From positions 1-64,000 of the forward strand of contig NZ_CAIY01000069.1 of the NCBI RefSeq assembly GCF_000350105.1: DNA of 64,000 nt, in the 5' to 3' direction. Source of the stretch: Richelia intracellularis HH01 (GTDB lineage Bacteria > Cyanobacteriota > Cyanobacteriia > Cyanobacteriales > Nostocaceae). Below are positions 30,432-42,062 of this stretch, piece after piece. Every line of letters begins with the position of its first letter. Position 1 is the stretch's first letter. The translations under genes were made by a program, and so were the position numbers. The notes below the pieces were generated by a model. The model had not been told where the DNA came from. It did no database searches and saw only the letters and a list, made by a program, of their open reading frames with translations.

Positions 30432-31937
30432 CTATACTTTATTGTTTTCCAACATCAACTTATAACGCTTCATATTTTCAGGTATTTTTATCGGGTAATC
30501 CCCTGTAAAGCAAGCGGAGCAAAAATCATTGCTGCTTTTTCCAGTGGTTTTTAGCATTCCCTCCCAACTTAAATAATTTAGAGAATCTACTCCAATTTGC
30601 TCGGCTATTTCCTTTGTTGATTTGTTTGCTGCAATTAATTGGTCTTGAGTATCTGTATCAATACCATAAAAGCACGGATGAGTTACAGGGGGTGAGGAAA
30701 TTCGCATGTGAACTTCTATTGCACCTGCACTCCGTAGAGCTTTAACCAGCTTCCTACTAGTAGTACCTCGAACAATAGAATCATCCACAATAATAATTCT
30801 CTTACCTTCTAACACATCTTTTAGGGGATTAAGTTTCATCCTAATTCCTGACTCTCGCATACTTTGTGTTGGCTGGATAAAGGTACGCCCTACATAACGA
30901 TTCTTGATTATTCCTTCTGCATAGTGTATTTTAGAAACCTGGGAAAAACCAATAGCGGCTGGCACACCAGAATCTGGAATTCCAAATACAATATCTGCAT
31001 CAACTTTTGATTCCACTGCCAATTCCCGACCCAGGCGTAACCTATAGGTATATAAGCTCTCATTATTCATCATGCTATCAGGACGAGCAAAGTAAATCAT
31101 CTCAAATATACATAATTTATTTTGTGAATTCTGACTCCAGTTATATAGTGATAAGCCATCTTCTGTAATCCAAACCAATTCTCCAGGTTTTACATCCTGT
31201 AAATACTTTGCACCAATAATATCTAAACCACAAGTCTCAGAAGCTAAAACATAACGAGTCGGATTACTATCTAAAGTACCAATTACCAAAGGGCGAATAC
31301 CATAAGGGTCACGCACACCAATTACTCCTTCTGGAGTAGCAATTGCTAAACTAAAAGCACCTTGACATCTATGCAGGGCCTCAATTGTACCATTAAGCCA
31401 ATCTGCACCATTGTTAACTGCTTCTGCAATTGCAAATATAATCATCTCTGAGTCTGTTGAAGTAACTAAATTGAAATTGCTATTGACTAATTCATTACGT
31501 AACTTCCATGTATTGACTAAATTGCCATTATGTGAAAGTGCTACTTTTCCTAAACGGGTGTTAACAATAGATGGTTGGGCATTCGCTTTGCGACTAGAAC
31601 CAGTGGTGGAATAGCGAGTATGGCCAATCGCCAATTTACCTGTTAGACCTTCTAAGATATCTTCGCTAAAAATTTGATTTACAAGGCCCATATCCTTATA
31701 AACATGTACTTCAGAGCCATCAAAGGTTGCTATTCCTGCTGATTCTTGGCCTCTATGCTGGAGAGCATATAATCCAAAATAAGTTAACTTGGCAACATCT
31801 TCCCCCGGTGCATAAATACCAAATACACCGCAGGCTTCTTTAGGTTTATCTGATTTATATTCAGAGCAGTTAATTGATTTATGCTCCTTTAGATTGTTCA
31901 TATCTAAAGGAGCAGGACTATTAGGAATCATGCTCAC
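30432..31937 (-). CDS. purF: Amidophosphoribosyltransferase
   Basis: First enzyme of purine synthesis: transfers ammonia from glutamine to PRPP. The 501 residues begin with a 35-residue propeptide whose removal exposes Cys36 (EACGVFGIYAPGEDVAKLTY), the nucleophile of the N-terminal Ntn glutaminase domain (with LQHRGQESAGIA). The phosphoribosyltransferase domain holds the PRPP loop RIIIVDDSIVRGTTSRKL. Cysteines at CIFEMIYFARPDS, HPCFYGID and FCSACF match the Bacillus-type enzyme that carries a [4Fe-4S] cluster. It is on the same strand as purL but 1.7 kb away, a distance filled with non-coding sequence. Confidence 0.97.
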   Translation of the reverse strand: MSMIPNSPAPLDMNNLKEHKSINCSEYKSDKPKEACGVFGIYAPGEDVAKLTYFGLYALQHRGQESAGIATFDGSEVHVYKDMGLVNQIFSEDILEGLTGKLAIGHTRYSTTGSSRKANAQPSIVNTRLGKVALSHNGNLVNTWKLRNELVNSNFNLVTSTDSEMIIFAIAEAVNNGADWLNGTIEALHRCQGAFSLAIATPEGVIGVRDPYGIRPLVIGTLDSNPTRYVLASETCGLDIIGAKYLQDVKPGELVWITEDGLSLYNWSQNSQNKLCIFEMIYFARPDSMMNNESLYTYRLRLGRELAVESKVDADIVFGIPDSGVPAAIGFSQVSKIHYAEGIIKNRYVGRTFIQPTQSMRESGIRMKLNPLKDVLEGKRIIIVDDSIVRGTTSRKLVKALRSAGAIEVHMRISSPPVTHPCFYGIDTDTQDQLIAANKSTKEIAEQIGVDSLNYLSWEGMLKTTGKSSNDFCSACFTGDYPIKIPENMKRYKLMLENNKV

Positions 31938-33670
31938 CTTGCTCCTGGTTGACCTATCAAGCCACTGGGATTATGTCATAGACAGTTGCAGATTTCCTAT
32001 TAAATCGCTAACCATCTACTTTAAAGACTACCCTACTTATGACAGAAAACGCTACTCATTGACATGAGAGAAATTTAATAGAAAGGGGAATTAATAGATG
32101 GTTTTTGTATTCACTCTATAATATTGTATACACACTCTATTAGTATTTTCTATTGCTCACCGCAAGGTCAATCAAGTCATTATAGAATTCCCCGGGATTT
32201 AAATTAAAATTCAGTAAGCCCGTTCTTTTGTTAAACCTATTAGACTTTTGTGCTGTAATAAAATCAAAGCTTAATAACAGTTAGTAATCAAAATTCATAA
32301 AGAATACTCAACTCTATTCCAACAAGGTTAATTCACTATCAGAGCTAATCCTAGCAAAGATACTTTGTCTAAAAGTAAATAATTCTTATCAAAATATTCC
32401 ATGAGTTATTTTTCTCGAAAATATTTGAGAATTCAGGTATTTTTTTACAAACCAAGCATTTTTATTTATATATAATTATCAATAGATGGCAATTAGTATA
32501 ATGATCAGTGATATCAATAGGGCTTATCTTAGTGGTATGATGCAATTCCTAGAGAGAAAACCTTTGAGTATGACTTTTAAGCAATTGATGTAGCTTTTGA
32601 TATTTATCATATATCTTGATTGGGGCAGTGGGCTTTGAACGACTGCTTCTCTTGATAATTGGAATGACGTAAGTCTTCTCAATACTTACATTAAGAATAA
32701 AAAATTAAAATAAATACATTTTCTATTCCTCATACTTAAGTGCTTCTATTGGCTTTATATATATGTGTTAAATTACCAATTACCTAATCATTAAAATGAT
32801 TAATTAGTATCTTGATATAATCCTGTGCTGACTTATAGGGTTAATCAGGCCAGAATAAAAATCAGATTTCCCTTGTAATCCTATATTAAAGTTAAAAGAA
32901 ATTAGCAGATTTTAATTTGAAAAATTATACTATTAAATAGTGCTGTGAATATCATAAACACTTTTATGATTTCTTTGTTTTTTTTGAGCCAGAATTAATT
33001 TTGATTAAAACCTTTTAAAAACTAGAATCTAGTCTGAAATATAAGTAACAATAGAGTAGTTATAAATCGAAATGTGGTTTTTGATTATGGTGAAAATATA
33101 AAACGAGGTATAAGAGATGATTTAGTCTTATTAATTATCTGTGTAGGCATCAGTCTTGATAGGATTTATTCACACAATGTGAGATTTTTTTGATGCTAGA
33201 ATATTCAAGCATTGATAATACCTGAAAGAACTGATGATTTTGTATTGCTAAAAAACTTCTAACCAATGTTAACTAGCACACTTACATCTTAATTCTGCTT
33301 AGGGTATGATATTTTGCTAACTAGTCTAGGACTATCAGTTATTACTCAAAACATCAGAAAAGTTTTGACATGTTACTATTGTCTACATTATCTTCGGGTG
33401 ATTGGCATAGTTTTTGCTTGTTATAGCTTTGCAAACATCATCTTAAAACCCTTGTAATTCTATCCTGTTAGTAGTAGTCCTGAGGACGTGGTGGAGTTAT
33501 ACTTGCAACAAGAAACAATGTAAACGAAAAAACATATTGATCATGAAGTCTGTCAGTAGAGCTTTAAGGGTTTGCCCTATTTTGACGTGTTTATATTCCA
33601 GGATCAGCAATTACTACTCCAGTGTTTGTTCAAGGTTTAGTATGCTGGTATCTTTTTATTTAGCAACCCT
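31938..33670. other. 1.7-kb spacer between purL and purF
   Basis: No gene recognised. purL and purF are usually near neighbours in cyanobacteria, so this gap may be eroded DNA. A T-rich region upstream of purF should hold its promoter. Confidence 0.45.
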
Positions 33671-36600
33671 TTACTTTCCAAAAAATCTAATAGCATTATA
33701 GTAGCTTTCACTCATTAACTCATAGTTAACATTAATAATACTTTGGTGGTCTATAGTCGAAATTTTTAATCCTTTTTCTTTACTCTCAACAGTACCCAAC
33801 TTCTGCCAGACACCACATAAGTTTTCCTGTAGAAATATTTCCCAAGCTTCTTGTTCTGAGGGTACAACAGAAACAATTATTCTTGCTCCCCCCTCTCCAA
33901 ATAATAACTCATCCCACTGGAAATTTTCTGGCTGTTGGGAAGGCAAATTAAGAACAATAGTTGCACCCATCTCTCCACTCAGACAACATTCTGCTAAAGC
34001 CACAGCTAATCCACCCTCCGCACTATCATGAGCAGAATTTATCCAACTTTGACGAATACCAAAGCGACAGGCAGCTTGTACTCTCCGTTCCAAATCAAAG
34101 TCAACCTGTGGTGGTTTTCCTGCAACGGTTTTGTGGATAGTAGCTAAGTATTCTGATCCTCCCAGAGCTACTTGTGACTGGACGGGTAATCCTAATAAAT
34201 AAATCTTGTCACCTTCATTTTTCCAACCTTGACTACAAATCTTATCTAAATTGGGGATTAAACCGACCATTCCAACCACAGGAGTAGGATATATGGGTTT
34301 GGGATTACCTTGATCATCTAAAGTTTCGTTATAGAGGGAAACATTACCACCTGTTATAGGAGTCGATAATTCTCGACAGCCTTCTGATAGACCCCTACAA
34401 GCTTCTGCAATTTGCCAGTAGCCAATTGGTTTTTCCGGACTACCAAAATTCAAGTTATCAGTTACAGCTAGAGGTTCTGCTCCTACACAAGATAAATTTC
34501 GAGCTGCCTCCGCTACCACGGCTTTTGCACCTTCATAGGGGTTAAGATAAACATAACGGGGATTACAATCCACTGTAGCCGCTATACCAGTTTTAAAATC
34601 AGAATTTCCATCATGCTTTTCTAGAGGACGCAAGCGAACTACTGCAGCATCTGCTTCCCCAGGTAAAATCACAGTATTATTTTGTACTTGATGATCATAT
34701 TGTCGATATATTGAACGTTTAGAAGCAATATTAGGTGTAGCAAGTAAATTTAAGAGAATATCTTGCCAGGTTTGTGCTTGTCCTACAACTTCAATACCAT
34801 TAATGCTACGACCTTTTAAACATTCTGCTGTCCATTCCCAAGCTTTCTGAACATATGCTGGGGGCTCGGATAAAATTTTCCTCTCATACAATGGGGTGTC
34901 CTTAGTCAAAGCCATAGCTGGTACTTCTGCTGCTACCTCTCCTTGGAATAATATACGAACTATAGGCTCCTTAATTATCTCTCCAGCCACAACAGCATTT
35001 AAACTCCAACGCTTGAAGATATCAATCACTTCTTGCTCTCTACCCTTATGTACCACAAACAACATTCGTTCCTGTGACTCGGATAGCAAGTATTCATAGG
35101 GAGTCATACCATACTCCCGTGTGGGTATTTTATCTAAATCTAACTCAATACCTACACCACCATTTGCAGCCATTTCTGAGGTAGAACAAGTCAGTCCAGC
35201 TGCACCCATATCCTGTGCAGCAATGACTGCATCAGTTTGAAAAGCTTCTAAACAGGCTTCAATTAAAGACTTTTCTACAAAAGGATCACCCACTTGCACA
35301 GCTGGACGGTCATCTAATGAAACACCACTAATTTCTGCACTAGCAAAGCTTGCACCCTTCATACCATCTCTTCCTGTAGTTGAACCTACATATAATACAG
35401 GGTTGCCAATCCCTACAGCTCCAGATTTGATTATTTTGGGAGTTTCCATTAAGCCTAATGCCATAACATTAACTAGGGGGTTATTGGAATAGGAGGAATC
35501 AAAATATACTTCACCCCCAATAGTCGGTACTCCAACACAATTGTGGGTAATAATGCCAGAAGTTGTTGCAAATAGATGTGTATTGTCGACTTCTACATCG
35601 TAGACATTACATTCACCAACATTTTGAACTTCGATACTTGTGATTCTCACTAAACCAATGTCGCCTGAGTCTTGAGCAGAATCTGGTAAAAAATATTTTG
35701 TACCTTTATCCTGCCTTAAAACAGTGGTTAGTTTTAAATTATGTTCTTGACTAAAAACTTCTGATAAAGGTTTGACTACAACAGAATCATTAACTTCCAG
35801 GCGCCATAGTAGTGTATGTTGATTACCTTCTATTTCTGTTGATTCTGGATACTGGCAAATATATGGGAGCAATCCTTGGTTTTGAATCAATGCCACTGTT
35901 TGATCAAACAGCCTACGACTAGATGTTTCAAAGGTAATTTCGGGATTATAATTATGAAGTTCAGTTGTTAGCAAACTGTCAACTCGCAATAATACTTTTA
36001 AGACTTCATACTGCAAATCTGTAGACCATCGCAAAACAAAACTAGGAATAGCCTTATTACTAGGCATATCGCCACATTGCCAAACATTTTTTAAGATATG
36101 CCCAAATAGCCAAGAAGTAACATAAACAGCAATGGTAGCAGTAAGATTTTCGATATAGGGATGAAAACCCAAATTTTTAAGTCCTTTTACTACATCATTT
36201 ACATATTCCTGTTCATGAAGAGCAAACATGAAGATGATTTTATAGGTATTGCCCTCCGGCAATATACGACCTTTTGATAAGTAGTAACCAATTAAGCGGG
36301 CAAATTCTACATCTGCTTGGATTACTGCTTTCATTTCACTTTCCTCTCCACAATGGGATAGGTAAATTTGACTTCGTGAAATATTGATCAGTGTTTCTAA
36401 ATTAAAAAAATATTTAAGAGGAAATTGACCAGTTTTCAAGTACTGGTGACGCCTAGCTATATTTGTTTCTAGTAATCGAAAAGCTAAACCTACAACATCT
36501 GTGGGTTGCCAATTCTTTGGTAAATGTACATCAATATTGACATAGTCTTTTATATCCAAAATTCTAAGCAAATCAAGTGTTAGGACATCTTCTGATATTT

Positions 36601-37435
36601 CCGGTAGAGAAACAAGTATTGGCAGTTTTTGGCCAACTTTTAGGCATTGTGCAGGATAAATATCCCAATTACCATTTTCTCTTACTAACATGGGATGATC
36701 TGGGGTGACAGTGAGATTACGCCCCAGAGAAGTACAAATTTTAATTAGTATTTTTGTTTTACGTTTAAATAAACGTCTTACTCGTTGCCAGCAACTGGAG
36801 CTACTATCCGGACAGACAGAAAGTGTTTTAACTGCTGCTGTATCTTCTAGCTCTAATGTTGAGCAATTACCATGAAGCCGGGATTCAACAAAATTACCAA
36901 TAGTATCAAAATTTACACCATTCTCATCCTGCCAAACAAATGTCTCACTTCCCAATAAACAGTTACCATAGTGGCTTATTCCTGCTACAACACCGCTGAG
37001 CAACCTGTGTGTTTTTGTATCATGCATATCGCCAAAACGTAGAGAATTGAGTAACGCAATGGGACGAGCACCCATAGTGAAAATATCTCTGAGAATACCG
37101 CCAACTCCAGTTGCTGCGCCCTGAAATGGCTCTACTGCAGAGGGGTGATTGTGAGATTCAATCTTAAAAGCCAGTCTTAATCCATCCCCCAAGTCTACAA
37201 CGCCTGAATTCTCCCCTGGCCCTACAAGAATTCGATCTCCTGTAGTGGGAAATTGACTTAGTAAAGTTCGGGAGTTTTTATAACAGCAATGTTCTGACCA
37301 CATCACCCCAAACATACCCAGTTCTGCCTTATTAGGATGACGCTTTAATCTTTTGACTATTTCGTCGTACTCTTGGGGCTTAATACCTTCTGCAGCTATT
37401 TCTGCAGGAGAAAAATGTGTTTCGGAAGGATTCAT
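33671..37435 (-). CDS. purL: Phosphoribosylformylglycinamidine synthase subunit PurL with intein
   Basis: ATP-dependent synthase subunit turning FGAR into FGAM in purine synthesis, acting with PurQ and PurS. The start at 37435 ([17 protein letters not shown]) matches the family and has an AGGA upstream; an in-frame ATG 39 bp earlier adds an atypical leader. The reading frame has about 1254 residues, of which 474 are an intein. After splicing about 780 remain, the normal small PurL length. Conserved extein parts are [24 protein letters not shown] before the intein, and GGEVYFD and [12 protein letters not shown] after it. The enzyme works only if the intein splices out. Confidence 0.96.
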   Translation of the reverse strand: MNPSETHFSPAEIAAEGIKPQEYDEIVKRLKRHPNKAELGMFGVMWSEHCCYKNSRTLLSQFPTTGDRILVGPGENSGVVDLGDGLRLAFKIESHNHPSAVEPFQGAATGVGGILRDIFTMGARPIALLNSLRFGDMHDTKTHRLLSGVVAGISHYGNCLLGSETFVWQDENGVNFDTIGNFVESRLHGNCSTLELEDTAAVKTLSVCPDSSSSCWQRVRRLFKRKTKILIKICTSLGRNLTVTPDHPMLVRENGNWDIYPAQCLKVGQKLPILVSLPEISEDVLTLDLLRILDIKDYVNIDVHLPKNWQPTDVVGLAFRLLETNIARRHQYLKTGQFPLKYFFNLETLINISRSQIYLSHCGEESEMKAVIQADVEFARLIGYYLSKGRILPEGNTYKIIFMFALHEQEYVNDVVKGLKNLGFHPYIENLTATIAVYVTSWLFGHILKNVWQCGDMPSNKAIPSFVLRWSTDLQYEVLKVLLRVDSLLTTELHNYNPEITFETSSRRLFDQTVALIQNQGLLPYICQYPESTEIEGNQHTLLWRLEVNDSVVVKPLSEVFSQEHNLKLTTVLRQDKGTKYFLPDSAQDSGDIGLVRITSIEVQNVGECNVYDVEVDNTHLFATTSGIITHNCVGVPTIGGEVYFDSSYSNNPLVNVMALGLMETPKIIKSGAVGIGNPVLYVGSTTGRDGMKGASFASAEISGVSLDDRPAVQVGDPFVEKSLIEACLEAFQTDAVIAAQDMGAAGLTCSTSEMAANGGVGIELDLDKIPTREYGMTPYEYLLSESQERMLFVVHKGREQEVIDIFKRWSLNAVVAGEIIKEPIVRILFQGEVAAEVPAMALTKDTPLYERKILSEPPAYVQKAWEWTAECLKGRSINGIEVVGQAQTWQDILLNLLATPNIASKRSIYRQYDHQVQNNTVILPGEADAAVVRLRPLEKHDGNSDFKTGIAATVDCNPRYVYLNPYEGAKAVVAEAARNLSCVGAEPLAVTDNLNFGSPEKPIGYWQIAEACRGLSEGCRELSTPITGGNVSLYNETLDDQGNPKPIYPTPVVGMVGLIPNLDKICSQGWKNEGDKIYLLGLPVQSQVALGGSEYLATIHKTVAGKPPQVDFDLERRVQAACRFGIRQSWINSAHDSAEGGLAVALAECCLSGEMGATIVLNLPSQQPENFQWDELLFGEGGARIIVSVVPSEQEAWEIFLQENLCGVWQKLGTVESKEKGLKISTIDHQSIINVNYELMSESYYNAIRFFGK
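35540..36961 (-). mobile_element. Intein in PurL with degenerate homing endonuclease
   Basis: In-frame protein-splicing element of 474 residues inside PurL, inserted between HYGN and [13 protein letters not shown]. Splicing parts are complete: Cys1 in [10 protein letters not shown] (block A), TPDH in [14 protein letters not shown] (block B), [21 protein letters not shown] (block F/G) with penultimate His and terminal Asn, and Cys as the +1 residue. A DOD (LAGLIDADG) endonuclease lies in the middle. Its first motif reads [11 protein letters not shown], with Lys where inteins have an acidic residue; the second reads VLLRVDSLL instead of a clear LFDADG. DNA cleavage is therefore probably lost while splicing is kept. 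About 40 extra residues sit between blocks A and B. Confidence 0.93.
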
Positions 37436-38221
37436 ATAATTGATTTTCCTTTTGCTCCAATCAATATATTGCATACGATTTGGGACTTAACTTTGAGCCT
37501 ATTAGAATAGGACTAGATACTTGACCAGTTGTGGGTAATTTTATATTGATTTAATCATTTAAAAATATATTTTATCTATAAAGCACGGAGGTTATGACCA
37601 CCTCTAGAACAAATATCTTGAGATTCGTATACAATTAATTATGTATTTGTAAAATTTCTTGATAAAATTACTTAGTAATAGATTACTTAGCTTCATAAAA
37701 TTATAAAGTATAGAGTGAATCTCAAATATCCCTAATACTCCATAAATTTTGGTGTCTGTGTCTCAAGATATAATCATATCCTAATTAAGCTTGTTTTAAA
37801 GCCAAATTTAAACCTCAAATTTGATAATAAAGTTTTTTTATCATGAGGAATTTATAATAGTTATATTCTAGCTTGGCAGTTTTTTGTAATGTTGATCAGT
37901 ACTTAAATATTCAGAGGAAAAGTAATTCCTTTGAATAATCATAAAATTGAATTTATAGAGACCCCTTTTTCTATCTCCTGGAATATTTATTCTCAAGATA
38001 TTATTGGCAAAGTCTGTAAAAGATCAGCATCTATAATAGATAATGCTTATGTTGGCAAATAATACCGAATTTTAACAGCAGTTGGAGTTATCTTACATAG
38101 TTTAAAGAGGCTATTATAGTCAATTTTATGCTTGAAAAGCATAGGCAGTAACAACGGTATTGTAAATCTTTTTATAAGATGAATTAATTACCTTATTGAA
38201 TAATATTTTAATAAATATTAT
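37436..38221. other. Spacer upstream of purL
   Basis: AT-rich DNA that should hold the purL promoter. No gene, tRNA or long palindrome seen; one small hairpin with GGAGG/CCTCC-type arms lies near 37575-37600. Confidence 0.45.
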
Positions 38222-38569
38222 TTATTCTATATTGGGGTATTTTTTTAAATTTCTAGGAGATTTTTCCTTCGGTATGGTTAATATTGGCAATTTAGAGGGA
38301 GAACTTATTGGTTGAGAGGGTAAATAATATTGTTGTTGCTGTGCTACAGACTTTTCAGTCTTTGACTGAAGCCGTTGATTATGTGACCATAACCGCCACA
38401 GTAAGGCTATACTTGTTATACCTATTGTACTTAGGCCAATACTAAATAAAGACCAACTATCATTGAATCCACCTATGATTGTATCAACTATACCTATAGT
38501 TATGAGGGCACTAATTAGAGGCTCCCTGCGGTAGCTTAATTTTAAGAAACGAGGCAATACAGCATTCAT
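38222..38569 (-). CDS. Small membrane protein of unknown function
   Basis: 115 residues with ATG start. A short basic N-terminus (MNAVLPRFLKLSYRREP) is followed by two hydrophobic segments (about residues 17-37 and 41-59). A polar, Gln-, Ser- and Pro-rich tail then ends in KYPNIE. It has the look of a genuine small inner-membrane protein with a cytoplasmic tail, and nothing in the other frames competes. No function can be assigned. It is on the same strand as hli and purL, separated from both by spacers. Confidence 0.6.
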   Translation of the reverse strand: MNAVLPRFLKLSYRREPLISALITIGIVDTIIGGFNDSWSLFSIGLSTIGITSIALLWRLWSHNQRLQSKTEKSVAQQQQYYLPSQPISSPSKLPILTIPKEKSPRNLKKYPNIE

Positions 38570-38839
38570 AAGAACTTAATTTTAGTTTATTTTCTATTTC
38601 TTTACACACAAGTTTAGTGATAACACTTCAATCACGTTTAACATAGTCTGATTTAAGCTTTATTATATGATAATAGTCTCCACCTTCTAGGGATAAAAGT
38701 TATGTATGAGACTTAAACGAGGATCGGTTTACCGTATTTCTGAAATTATGACGTAAATAAGAAATAAGGGAAATAAGGAAAAATAATTATTACCACAAAG
38801 TTATAAGAGTCTATCTTAAATTGGACAGTTACCATAAAA

Positions 38840-38912
38840 ATAAAGTTGAGTAGGGAATATACAAATAAAAGAAAACCTTGTGAGGAATTTTCTCCATTTT
38901 TATATTCCCTAC
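38840..38912 (-). terminator. Nested hairpin terminator of hli
   Basis: Outer 12-bp arms 38850-38861 and 38901-38912 (GTAGGGAATATA and complement) enclose a second small stem (GAAAA..CCT / AGG..TTTTC). It begins 24 bp past the hli stop. On the minus strand it is followed by a T-rich tract (complement of 38835-38849). Confidence 0.65.
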
Positions 38913-38935
38913 CTGGCATATATTAGGTCAGTTGT

Positions 38936-39109
38936 TTATTTCAAGCCCAACCACGATAATATCCCCTGATCAGTGATATATTCGATAACCACTAATAAAA
39001 GGAAACCAATCATTGCAGCTCTGCCATTTAGACGTTCTGCATATTCGTTAAATCCGAACTTGGGTTCTTCAATTTTGGGGGTAACACTCGGTTTTGTTTC
39101 ACTAATCAT
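38936..39109 (-). CDS. hli: High-light-inducible protein (one-helix CAB-like)
   Basis: Single-helix thylakoid protein of the Hlip/Scp/Ohp family. It binds chlorophyll and carotenoid and protects pigment-protein assembly under light stress. The 57 residues contain the chlorophyll-binding signature FNEYAERLNGRAAMIGFLLL (ExxNGRxAMIGF), followed by the membrane helix and a short tail (SWLGLK). The ATG at 39109 begins MISETKPSVTPKIEEPKFG. It is monocistronic, with a terminator hairpin directly downstream. Expression is normally induced by high light; no control site could be placed. Confidence 0.93.
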   Translation of the reverse strand: MISETKPSVTPKIEEPKFGFNEYAERLNGRAAMIGFLLLVVIEYITDQGILSWLGLK

Positions 39110-39948
39110 TTGTTAAACTCCTGCTATGTCAAGGTAAGTGTGAGTGTTTTTTCATTAGTCTGCACTCATATCTCATACAAAAAGTAACTATTCTTTATTT
39201 ATTTTATAAATAATTAAGGTTTAGTCAAAGATGGAAAATTATCAGAAAGCACTGCAGAGGAAGTTACTTAAATAATTTACAGTCACAATATACGATCACA
39301 TAAGTATAACTGTAAAAACAATAAATTGAAGTATTGATAGCAAGCATTATTATTGTGTATTAACATCATAATAAACAGATGAAGCTTACTTCAAAGTCAG
39401 ACATATGAATAGTTAATTGCCTAAATAGGTTAAATCCCTGAAGTTAATCCATGAGGGTGTTGATACTAAGCTGATATGGAAGTCAATATATATTATTTGT
39501 TAATGAGGGTGATGCCATCTCCTATTGGCTTTAAATTTTGTCTGTACAATATTGCATTTGGTAGAACCATTATCAATTCTTCAGTATATAAATCACGAGT
39601 GATTTTAGCGTGTAAATTCTTTAAGAACATGAGACATATGGTAGGGAGTATATTCAATATCAAAGTAGGAGAAATAGTAAGCTTAGTTAACCATGCATAT
39701 TGTATTATGGATGAAAACTATGGATTGATCAGGTCTTTTTTACAAGTTGATTGAGGTTTGATGAAGACTTTATGTTAACTTCACAGCGTAAAATACGCTT
39801 CACAAGAAAAATACTATTGAATCAGCCCTGGATTATTGTACCTACTATATATCTCCATCATTGATATAACCAAAAAAGCCGCCTCCATGAGAGAAGACAG
39901 CCATTATTGATTTTCAGTCTGGGTAAAATAACTGCAGTGCAAATTATT
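39110..39948. other. Spacer between groEL and hli
   Basis: Contains a 92-codon plus-strand frame (39476-39754) that I do not consider a gene. Near 39865-39900 the minus strand reads GGCTGTC...GGCGGCTTTTTTGG, a weak hairpin with a T6 run that may end groEL transcription. Confidence 0.45.
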
Positions 39949-41583
39949 TTAGTAGTCGAAGTCACCACCCATACCAGGAGCAGCCGCAGGAGCAGCATCC
40001 TTGGGTTCTGGCTTATCAACTACAATACACTCAGTTGTTAACACCATGCCAGCTATAGAAGCTGCATTTTGCAGTGCAGAACGAGTCACCTTAGCAGGAT
40101 CAACAATACCAACCTCAAACATGTCTACAAACTCGTTAGTAGCAGCATTATAGCCTACATTGAATTCTTTCTCTTTTACACGCTCAGAAATTACTGCACC
40201 GTTTTGACCAGCATTTTCTGCAATCCTTTTCAAAGGAGCAGGCAAAGCACGAGCTACAATCAATGCACCTGTCAATTCTTCATCTTTAAGATTACTATTT
40301 GCCCAATTTTCTAATTCGGGAGTTAGGTGAGCCATAGTTGTACCACCACCAGGAACAATACCTTCTTCCACTGCAGCTTTAGTAGCGTTGATTGCATCTT
40401 CTAAGCGCAATTTCTTGTCTTTCATTTCAGTTTCAGTAGCAGCACCCACCTTAATTACTGCTACACCACCAGATAACTTGGCTAAACGTTCTTGCAGCTT
40501 TTCCTTGTCATAAGAAGACTCAGTTTCTTCCATCTGACGGCGAATTTGCTCGCAACGAGCCTTAACCTCAGTCTCATTACCTTCTGCAACAATTGTAGTA
40601 TTATCCTTGGTAATGGTTACACGACGGGTGCTACCAAGCATATCCAGCTTAGTACTTTCTAACTTCAAGCCAGCATCTTCAGTAATCAACTGACCACTAG
40701 TAAGAACAGCAATATCCTCTAGCATCGCCTTACGTCGGTCACCAAAACCAGGAGCCTTAACAGCAGCTACATTTAGTACACCGCGTAGACGGTTCACAAC
40801 TAAAGTAGCTAAGGCTTCTTTCTCAATATCTTCAGCGATAATTACCAGGGGTTTGCCAGCACGAGCAACCTGCTCTAATACAGGAACTAAATCTTGTACC
40901 AAAGCAATTTTTTTGTCAGTGAGCAATAAATAAGGCTCATCAAAAACTGCTTCCATACGTTCAGTATCAGTTGCAAAATAAGGGGAGATATAGCCCTTAT
41001 CAAAACGCATGCCCTCAGTAATTTCTAATTCGGTAGTCATGGACTTCCCTTCTTCCAGGGAAATAACCCCTTCTTTTCCGACTTTATCCATTGCAGAGGC
41101 AATCATGCTACCAACTTCTTCATCATTGCCAGCAGAAATTGAACCTACTTGAGAAATGCCTTTAGAATCTTCTACAGGGCGAGAGTGCTTGGCAATTTGT
41201 TCTACCAAAAAACCAGCTGCTTTATCAATACCACGCTTTAATAAAATAGCATTTGCACCAGCAGCAACGTTGCGCAGACCTTCTTTAACCATAGCATGAG
41301 CCAAAACAGTTGCGGTGGTTGTACCATCGCCGGCAGCATCATTTGTCTTGGAGGCAGCTTGGCGAATCAGAGAAACCCCTGTGTTTTCCACATGGTCTTC
41401 CAACTCAATTTCTTTTGCAATGGTTACCCCGTCGTTAACAATCTGGGGTGCACCAAACTTTTTCTCTAATACTACGTTACGTCCCTTTGGACCAAGGGTA
41501 ACGGCAACTGCTTCAGTCAAAATATCCATGCCTTTTTCCAAGGCCCGACGAGCACTTTCATTGTAAATAATACGTTTTGCCAT
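39949..41583 (-). CDS. groL: Chaperonin GroEL (60 kDa)
   Basis: ATP-driven folding chamber subunit, working with GroES. The 544 residues are complete from [20 protein letters not shown] to the GMGGDFDY tail. The ATP-binding [14 protein letters not shown] and [10 protein letters not shown] segments are intact. It is the copy paired with groES (GroEL1 type), 125 bp downstream of it, so it is controlled by the CIRCE element in front of groES. Confidence 0.99.
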   Translation of the reverse strand: MAKRIIYNESARRALEKGMDILTEAVAVTLGPKGRNVVLEKKFGAPQIVNDGVTIAKEIELEDHVENTGVSLIRQAASKTNDAAGDGTTTATVLAHAMVKEGLRNVAAGANAILLKRGIDKAAGFLVEQIAKHSRPVEDSKGISQVGSISAGNDEEVGSMIASAMDKVGKEGVISLEEGKSMTTELEITEGMRFDKGYISPYFATDTERMEAVFDEPYLLLTDKKIALVQDLVPVLEQVARAGKPLVIIAEDIEKEALATLVVNRLRGVLNVAAVKAPGFGDRRKAMLEDIAVLTSGQLITEDAGLKLESTKLDMLGSTRRVTITKDNTTIVAEGNETEVKARCEQIRRQMEETESSYDKEKLQERLAKLSGGVAVIKVGAATETEMKDKKLRLEDAINATKAAVEEGIVPGGGTTMAHLTPELENWANSNLKDEELTGALIVARALPAPLKRIAENAGQNGAVISERVKEKEFNVGYNAATNEFVDMFEVGIVDPAKVTRSALQNAASIAGMVLTTECIVVDKPEPKDAAPAAAPGMGGDFDY

Positions 41584-41708
41584 ATTTCCCCAGTTATTAC
41601 GGTTCTTTAAGTCTTAAATTTGTAATTGATCCTATTTGTTAAAGTTTTTGGTACTGAGTTAAATCACAGTTAATCAATATGACAACTCAGAACCAGAGAC
41701 AGATGACT

Positions 41709-42020
41709 CTATGAAACAATTGCCAGGATATCTTTTTCTGAAAGTAGTACAAATTCATCTACTCCCAACTTTATGTCAGTACCAGCGTACTTAGAATAAA
41801 GAACCTTGTCTCCAATCTTCACATCTATGACCTGACGGCCACCATCGTCTTTCAACTTACCCTCACCAACAGATATAACTTCACCTACCTGTGGCTTTTC
41901 TTTTGCGGTATCTGGCAAATAAAGGCCACCCGCGGTCTTTTCTTCGGAGGCATTCACTTTCACAAATACGCGATCGCCTAGGGGTTTTACTGTAGAAACG
42001 CTTAAAGATACTGCTGCCAT
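41709..42020 (-). CDS. groS: Co-chaperonin GroES (10 kDa)
   Basis: Lid of the GroEL chamber. 103 residues, starting [20 protein letters not shown], with the mobile loop [19 protein letters not shown] and the family signature at [20 protein letters not shown]. It is first gene of groES-groEL, read from a promoter beyond the CIRCE element that ends 16 bp before its start. A single HIP1 octamer (GCGATCGC) lies within it. Confidence 0.99.
   Translation of the reverse strand: MAAVSLSVSTVKPLGDRVFVKVNASEEKTAGGLYLPDTAKEKPQVGEVISVGEGKLKDDGGRQVIDVKIGDKVLYSKYAGTDIKLGVDEFVLLSEKDILAIVS
41970..41977. repeat. HIP1 octamer
   Basis: GCGATCGC, the highly iterated palindrome of many cyanobacterial genomes. 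This is the only exact copy I noticed in the window, and it lies in groES. The low number fits a genome that is not HIP1-rich. Confidence 0.8.
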
Positions 42021-42035
42021 AAAATTACTCCAGAG

Positions 42036-42062
42036 TTAGCACTCTCAACTCCTGAGTGCTAA
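42036..42062 (-). promoter_or_regulatory. CIRCE operator of groESL (HrcA site)
   Basis: A perfect CIRCE: TTAGCACTC (42036-42044), nine bases, GAGTGCTAA (42054-42062). It lies 16 bp before the groES ATG. HrcA binding here represses groESL until heat stress. The full match shows that HrcA control is probably kept in this genome. Confidence 0.96.

Noticed and set aside
39476-39754. Plus-strand frame of 92 codons between groEL and hli
   Set aside because: No recognisable motif, no ribosome-binding site and composition like the spacers; kept out as probable chance.
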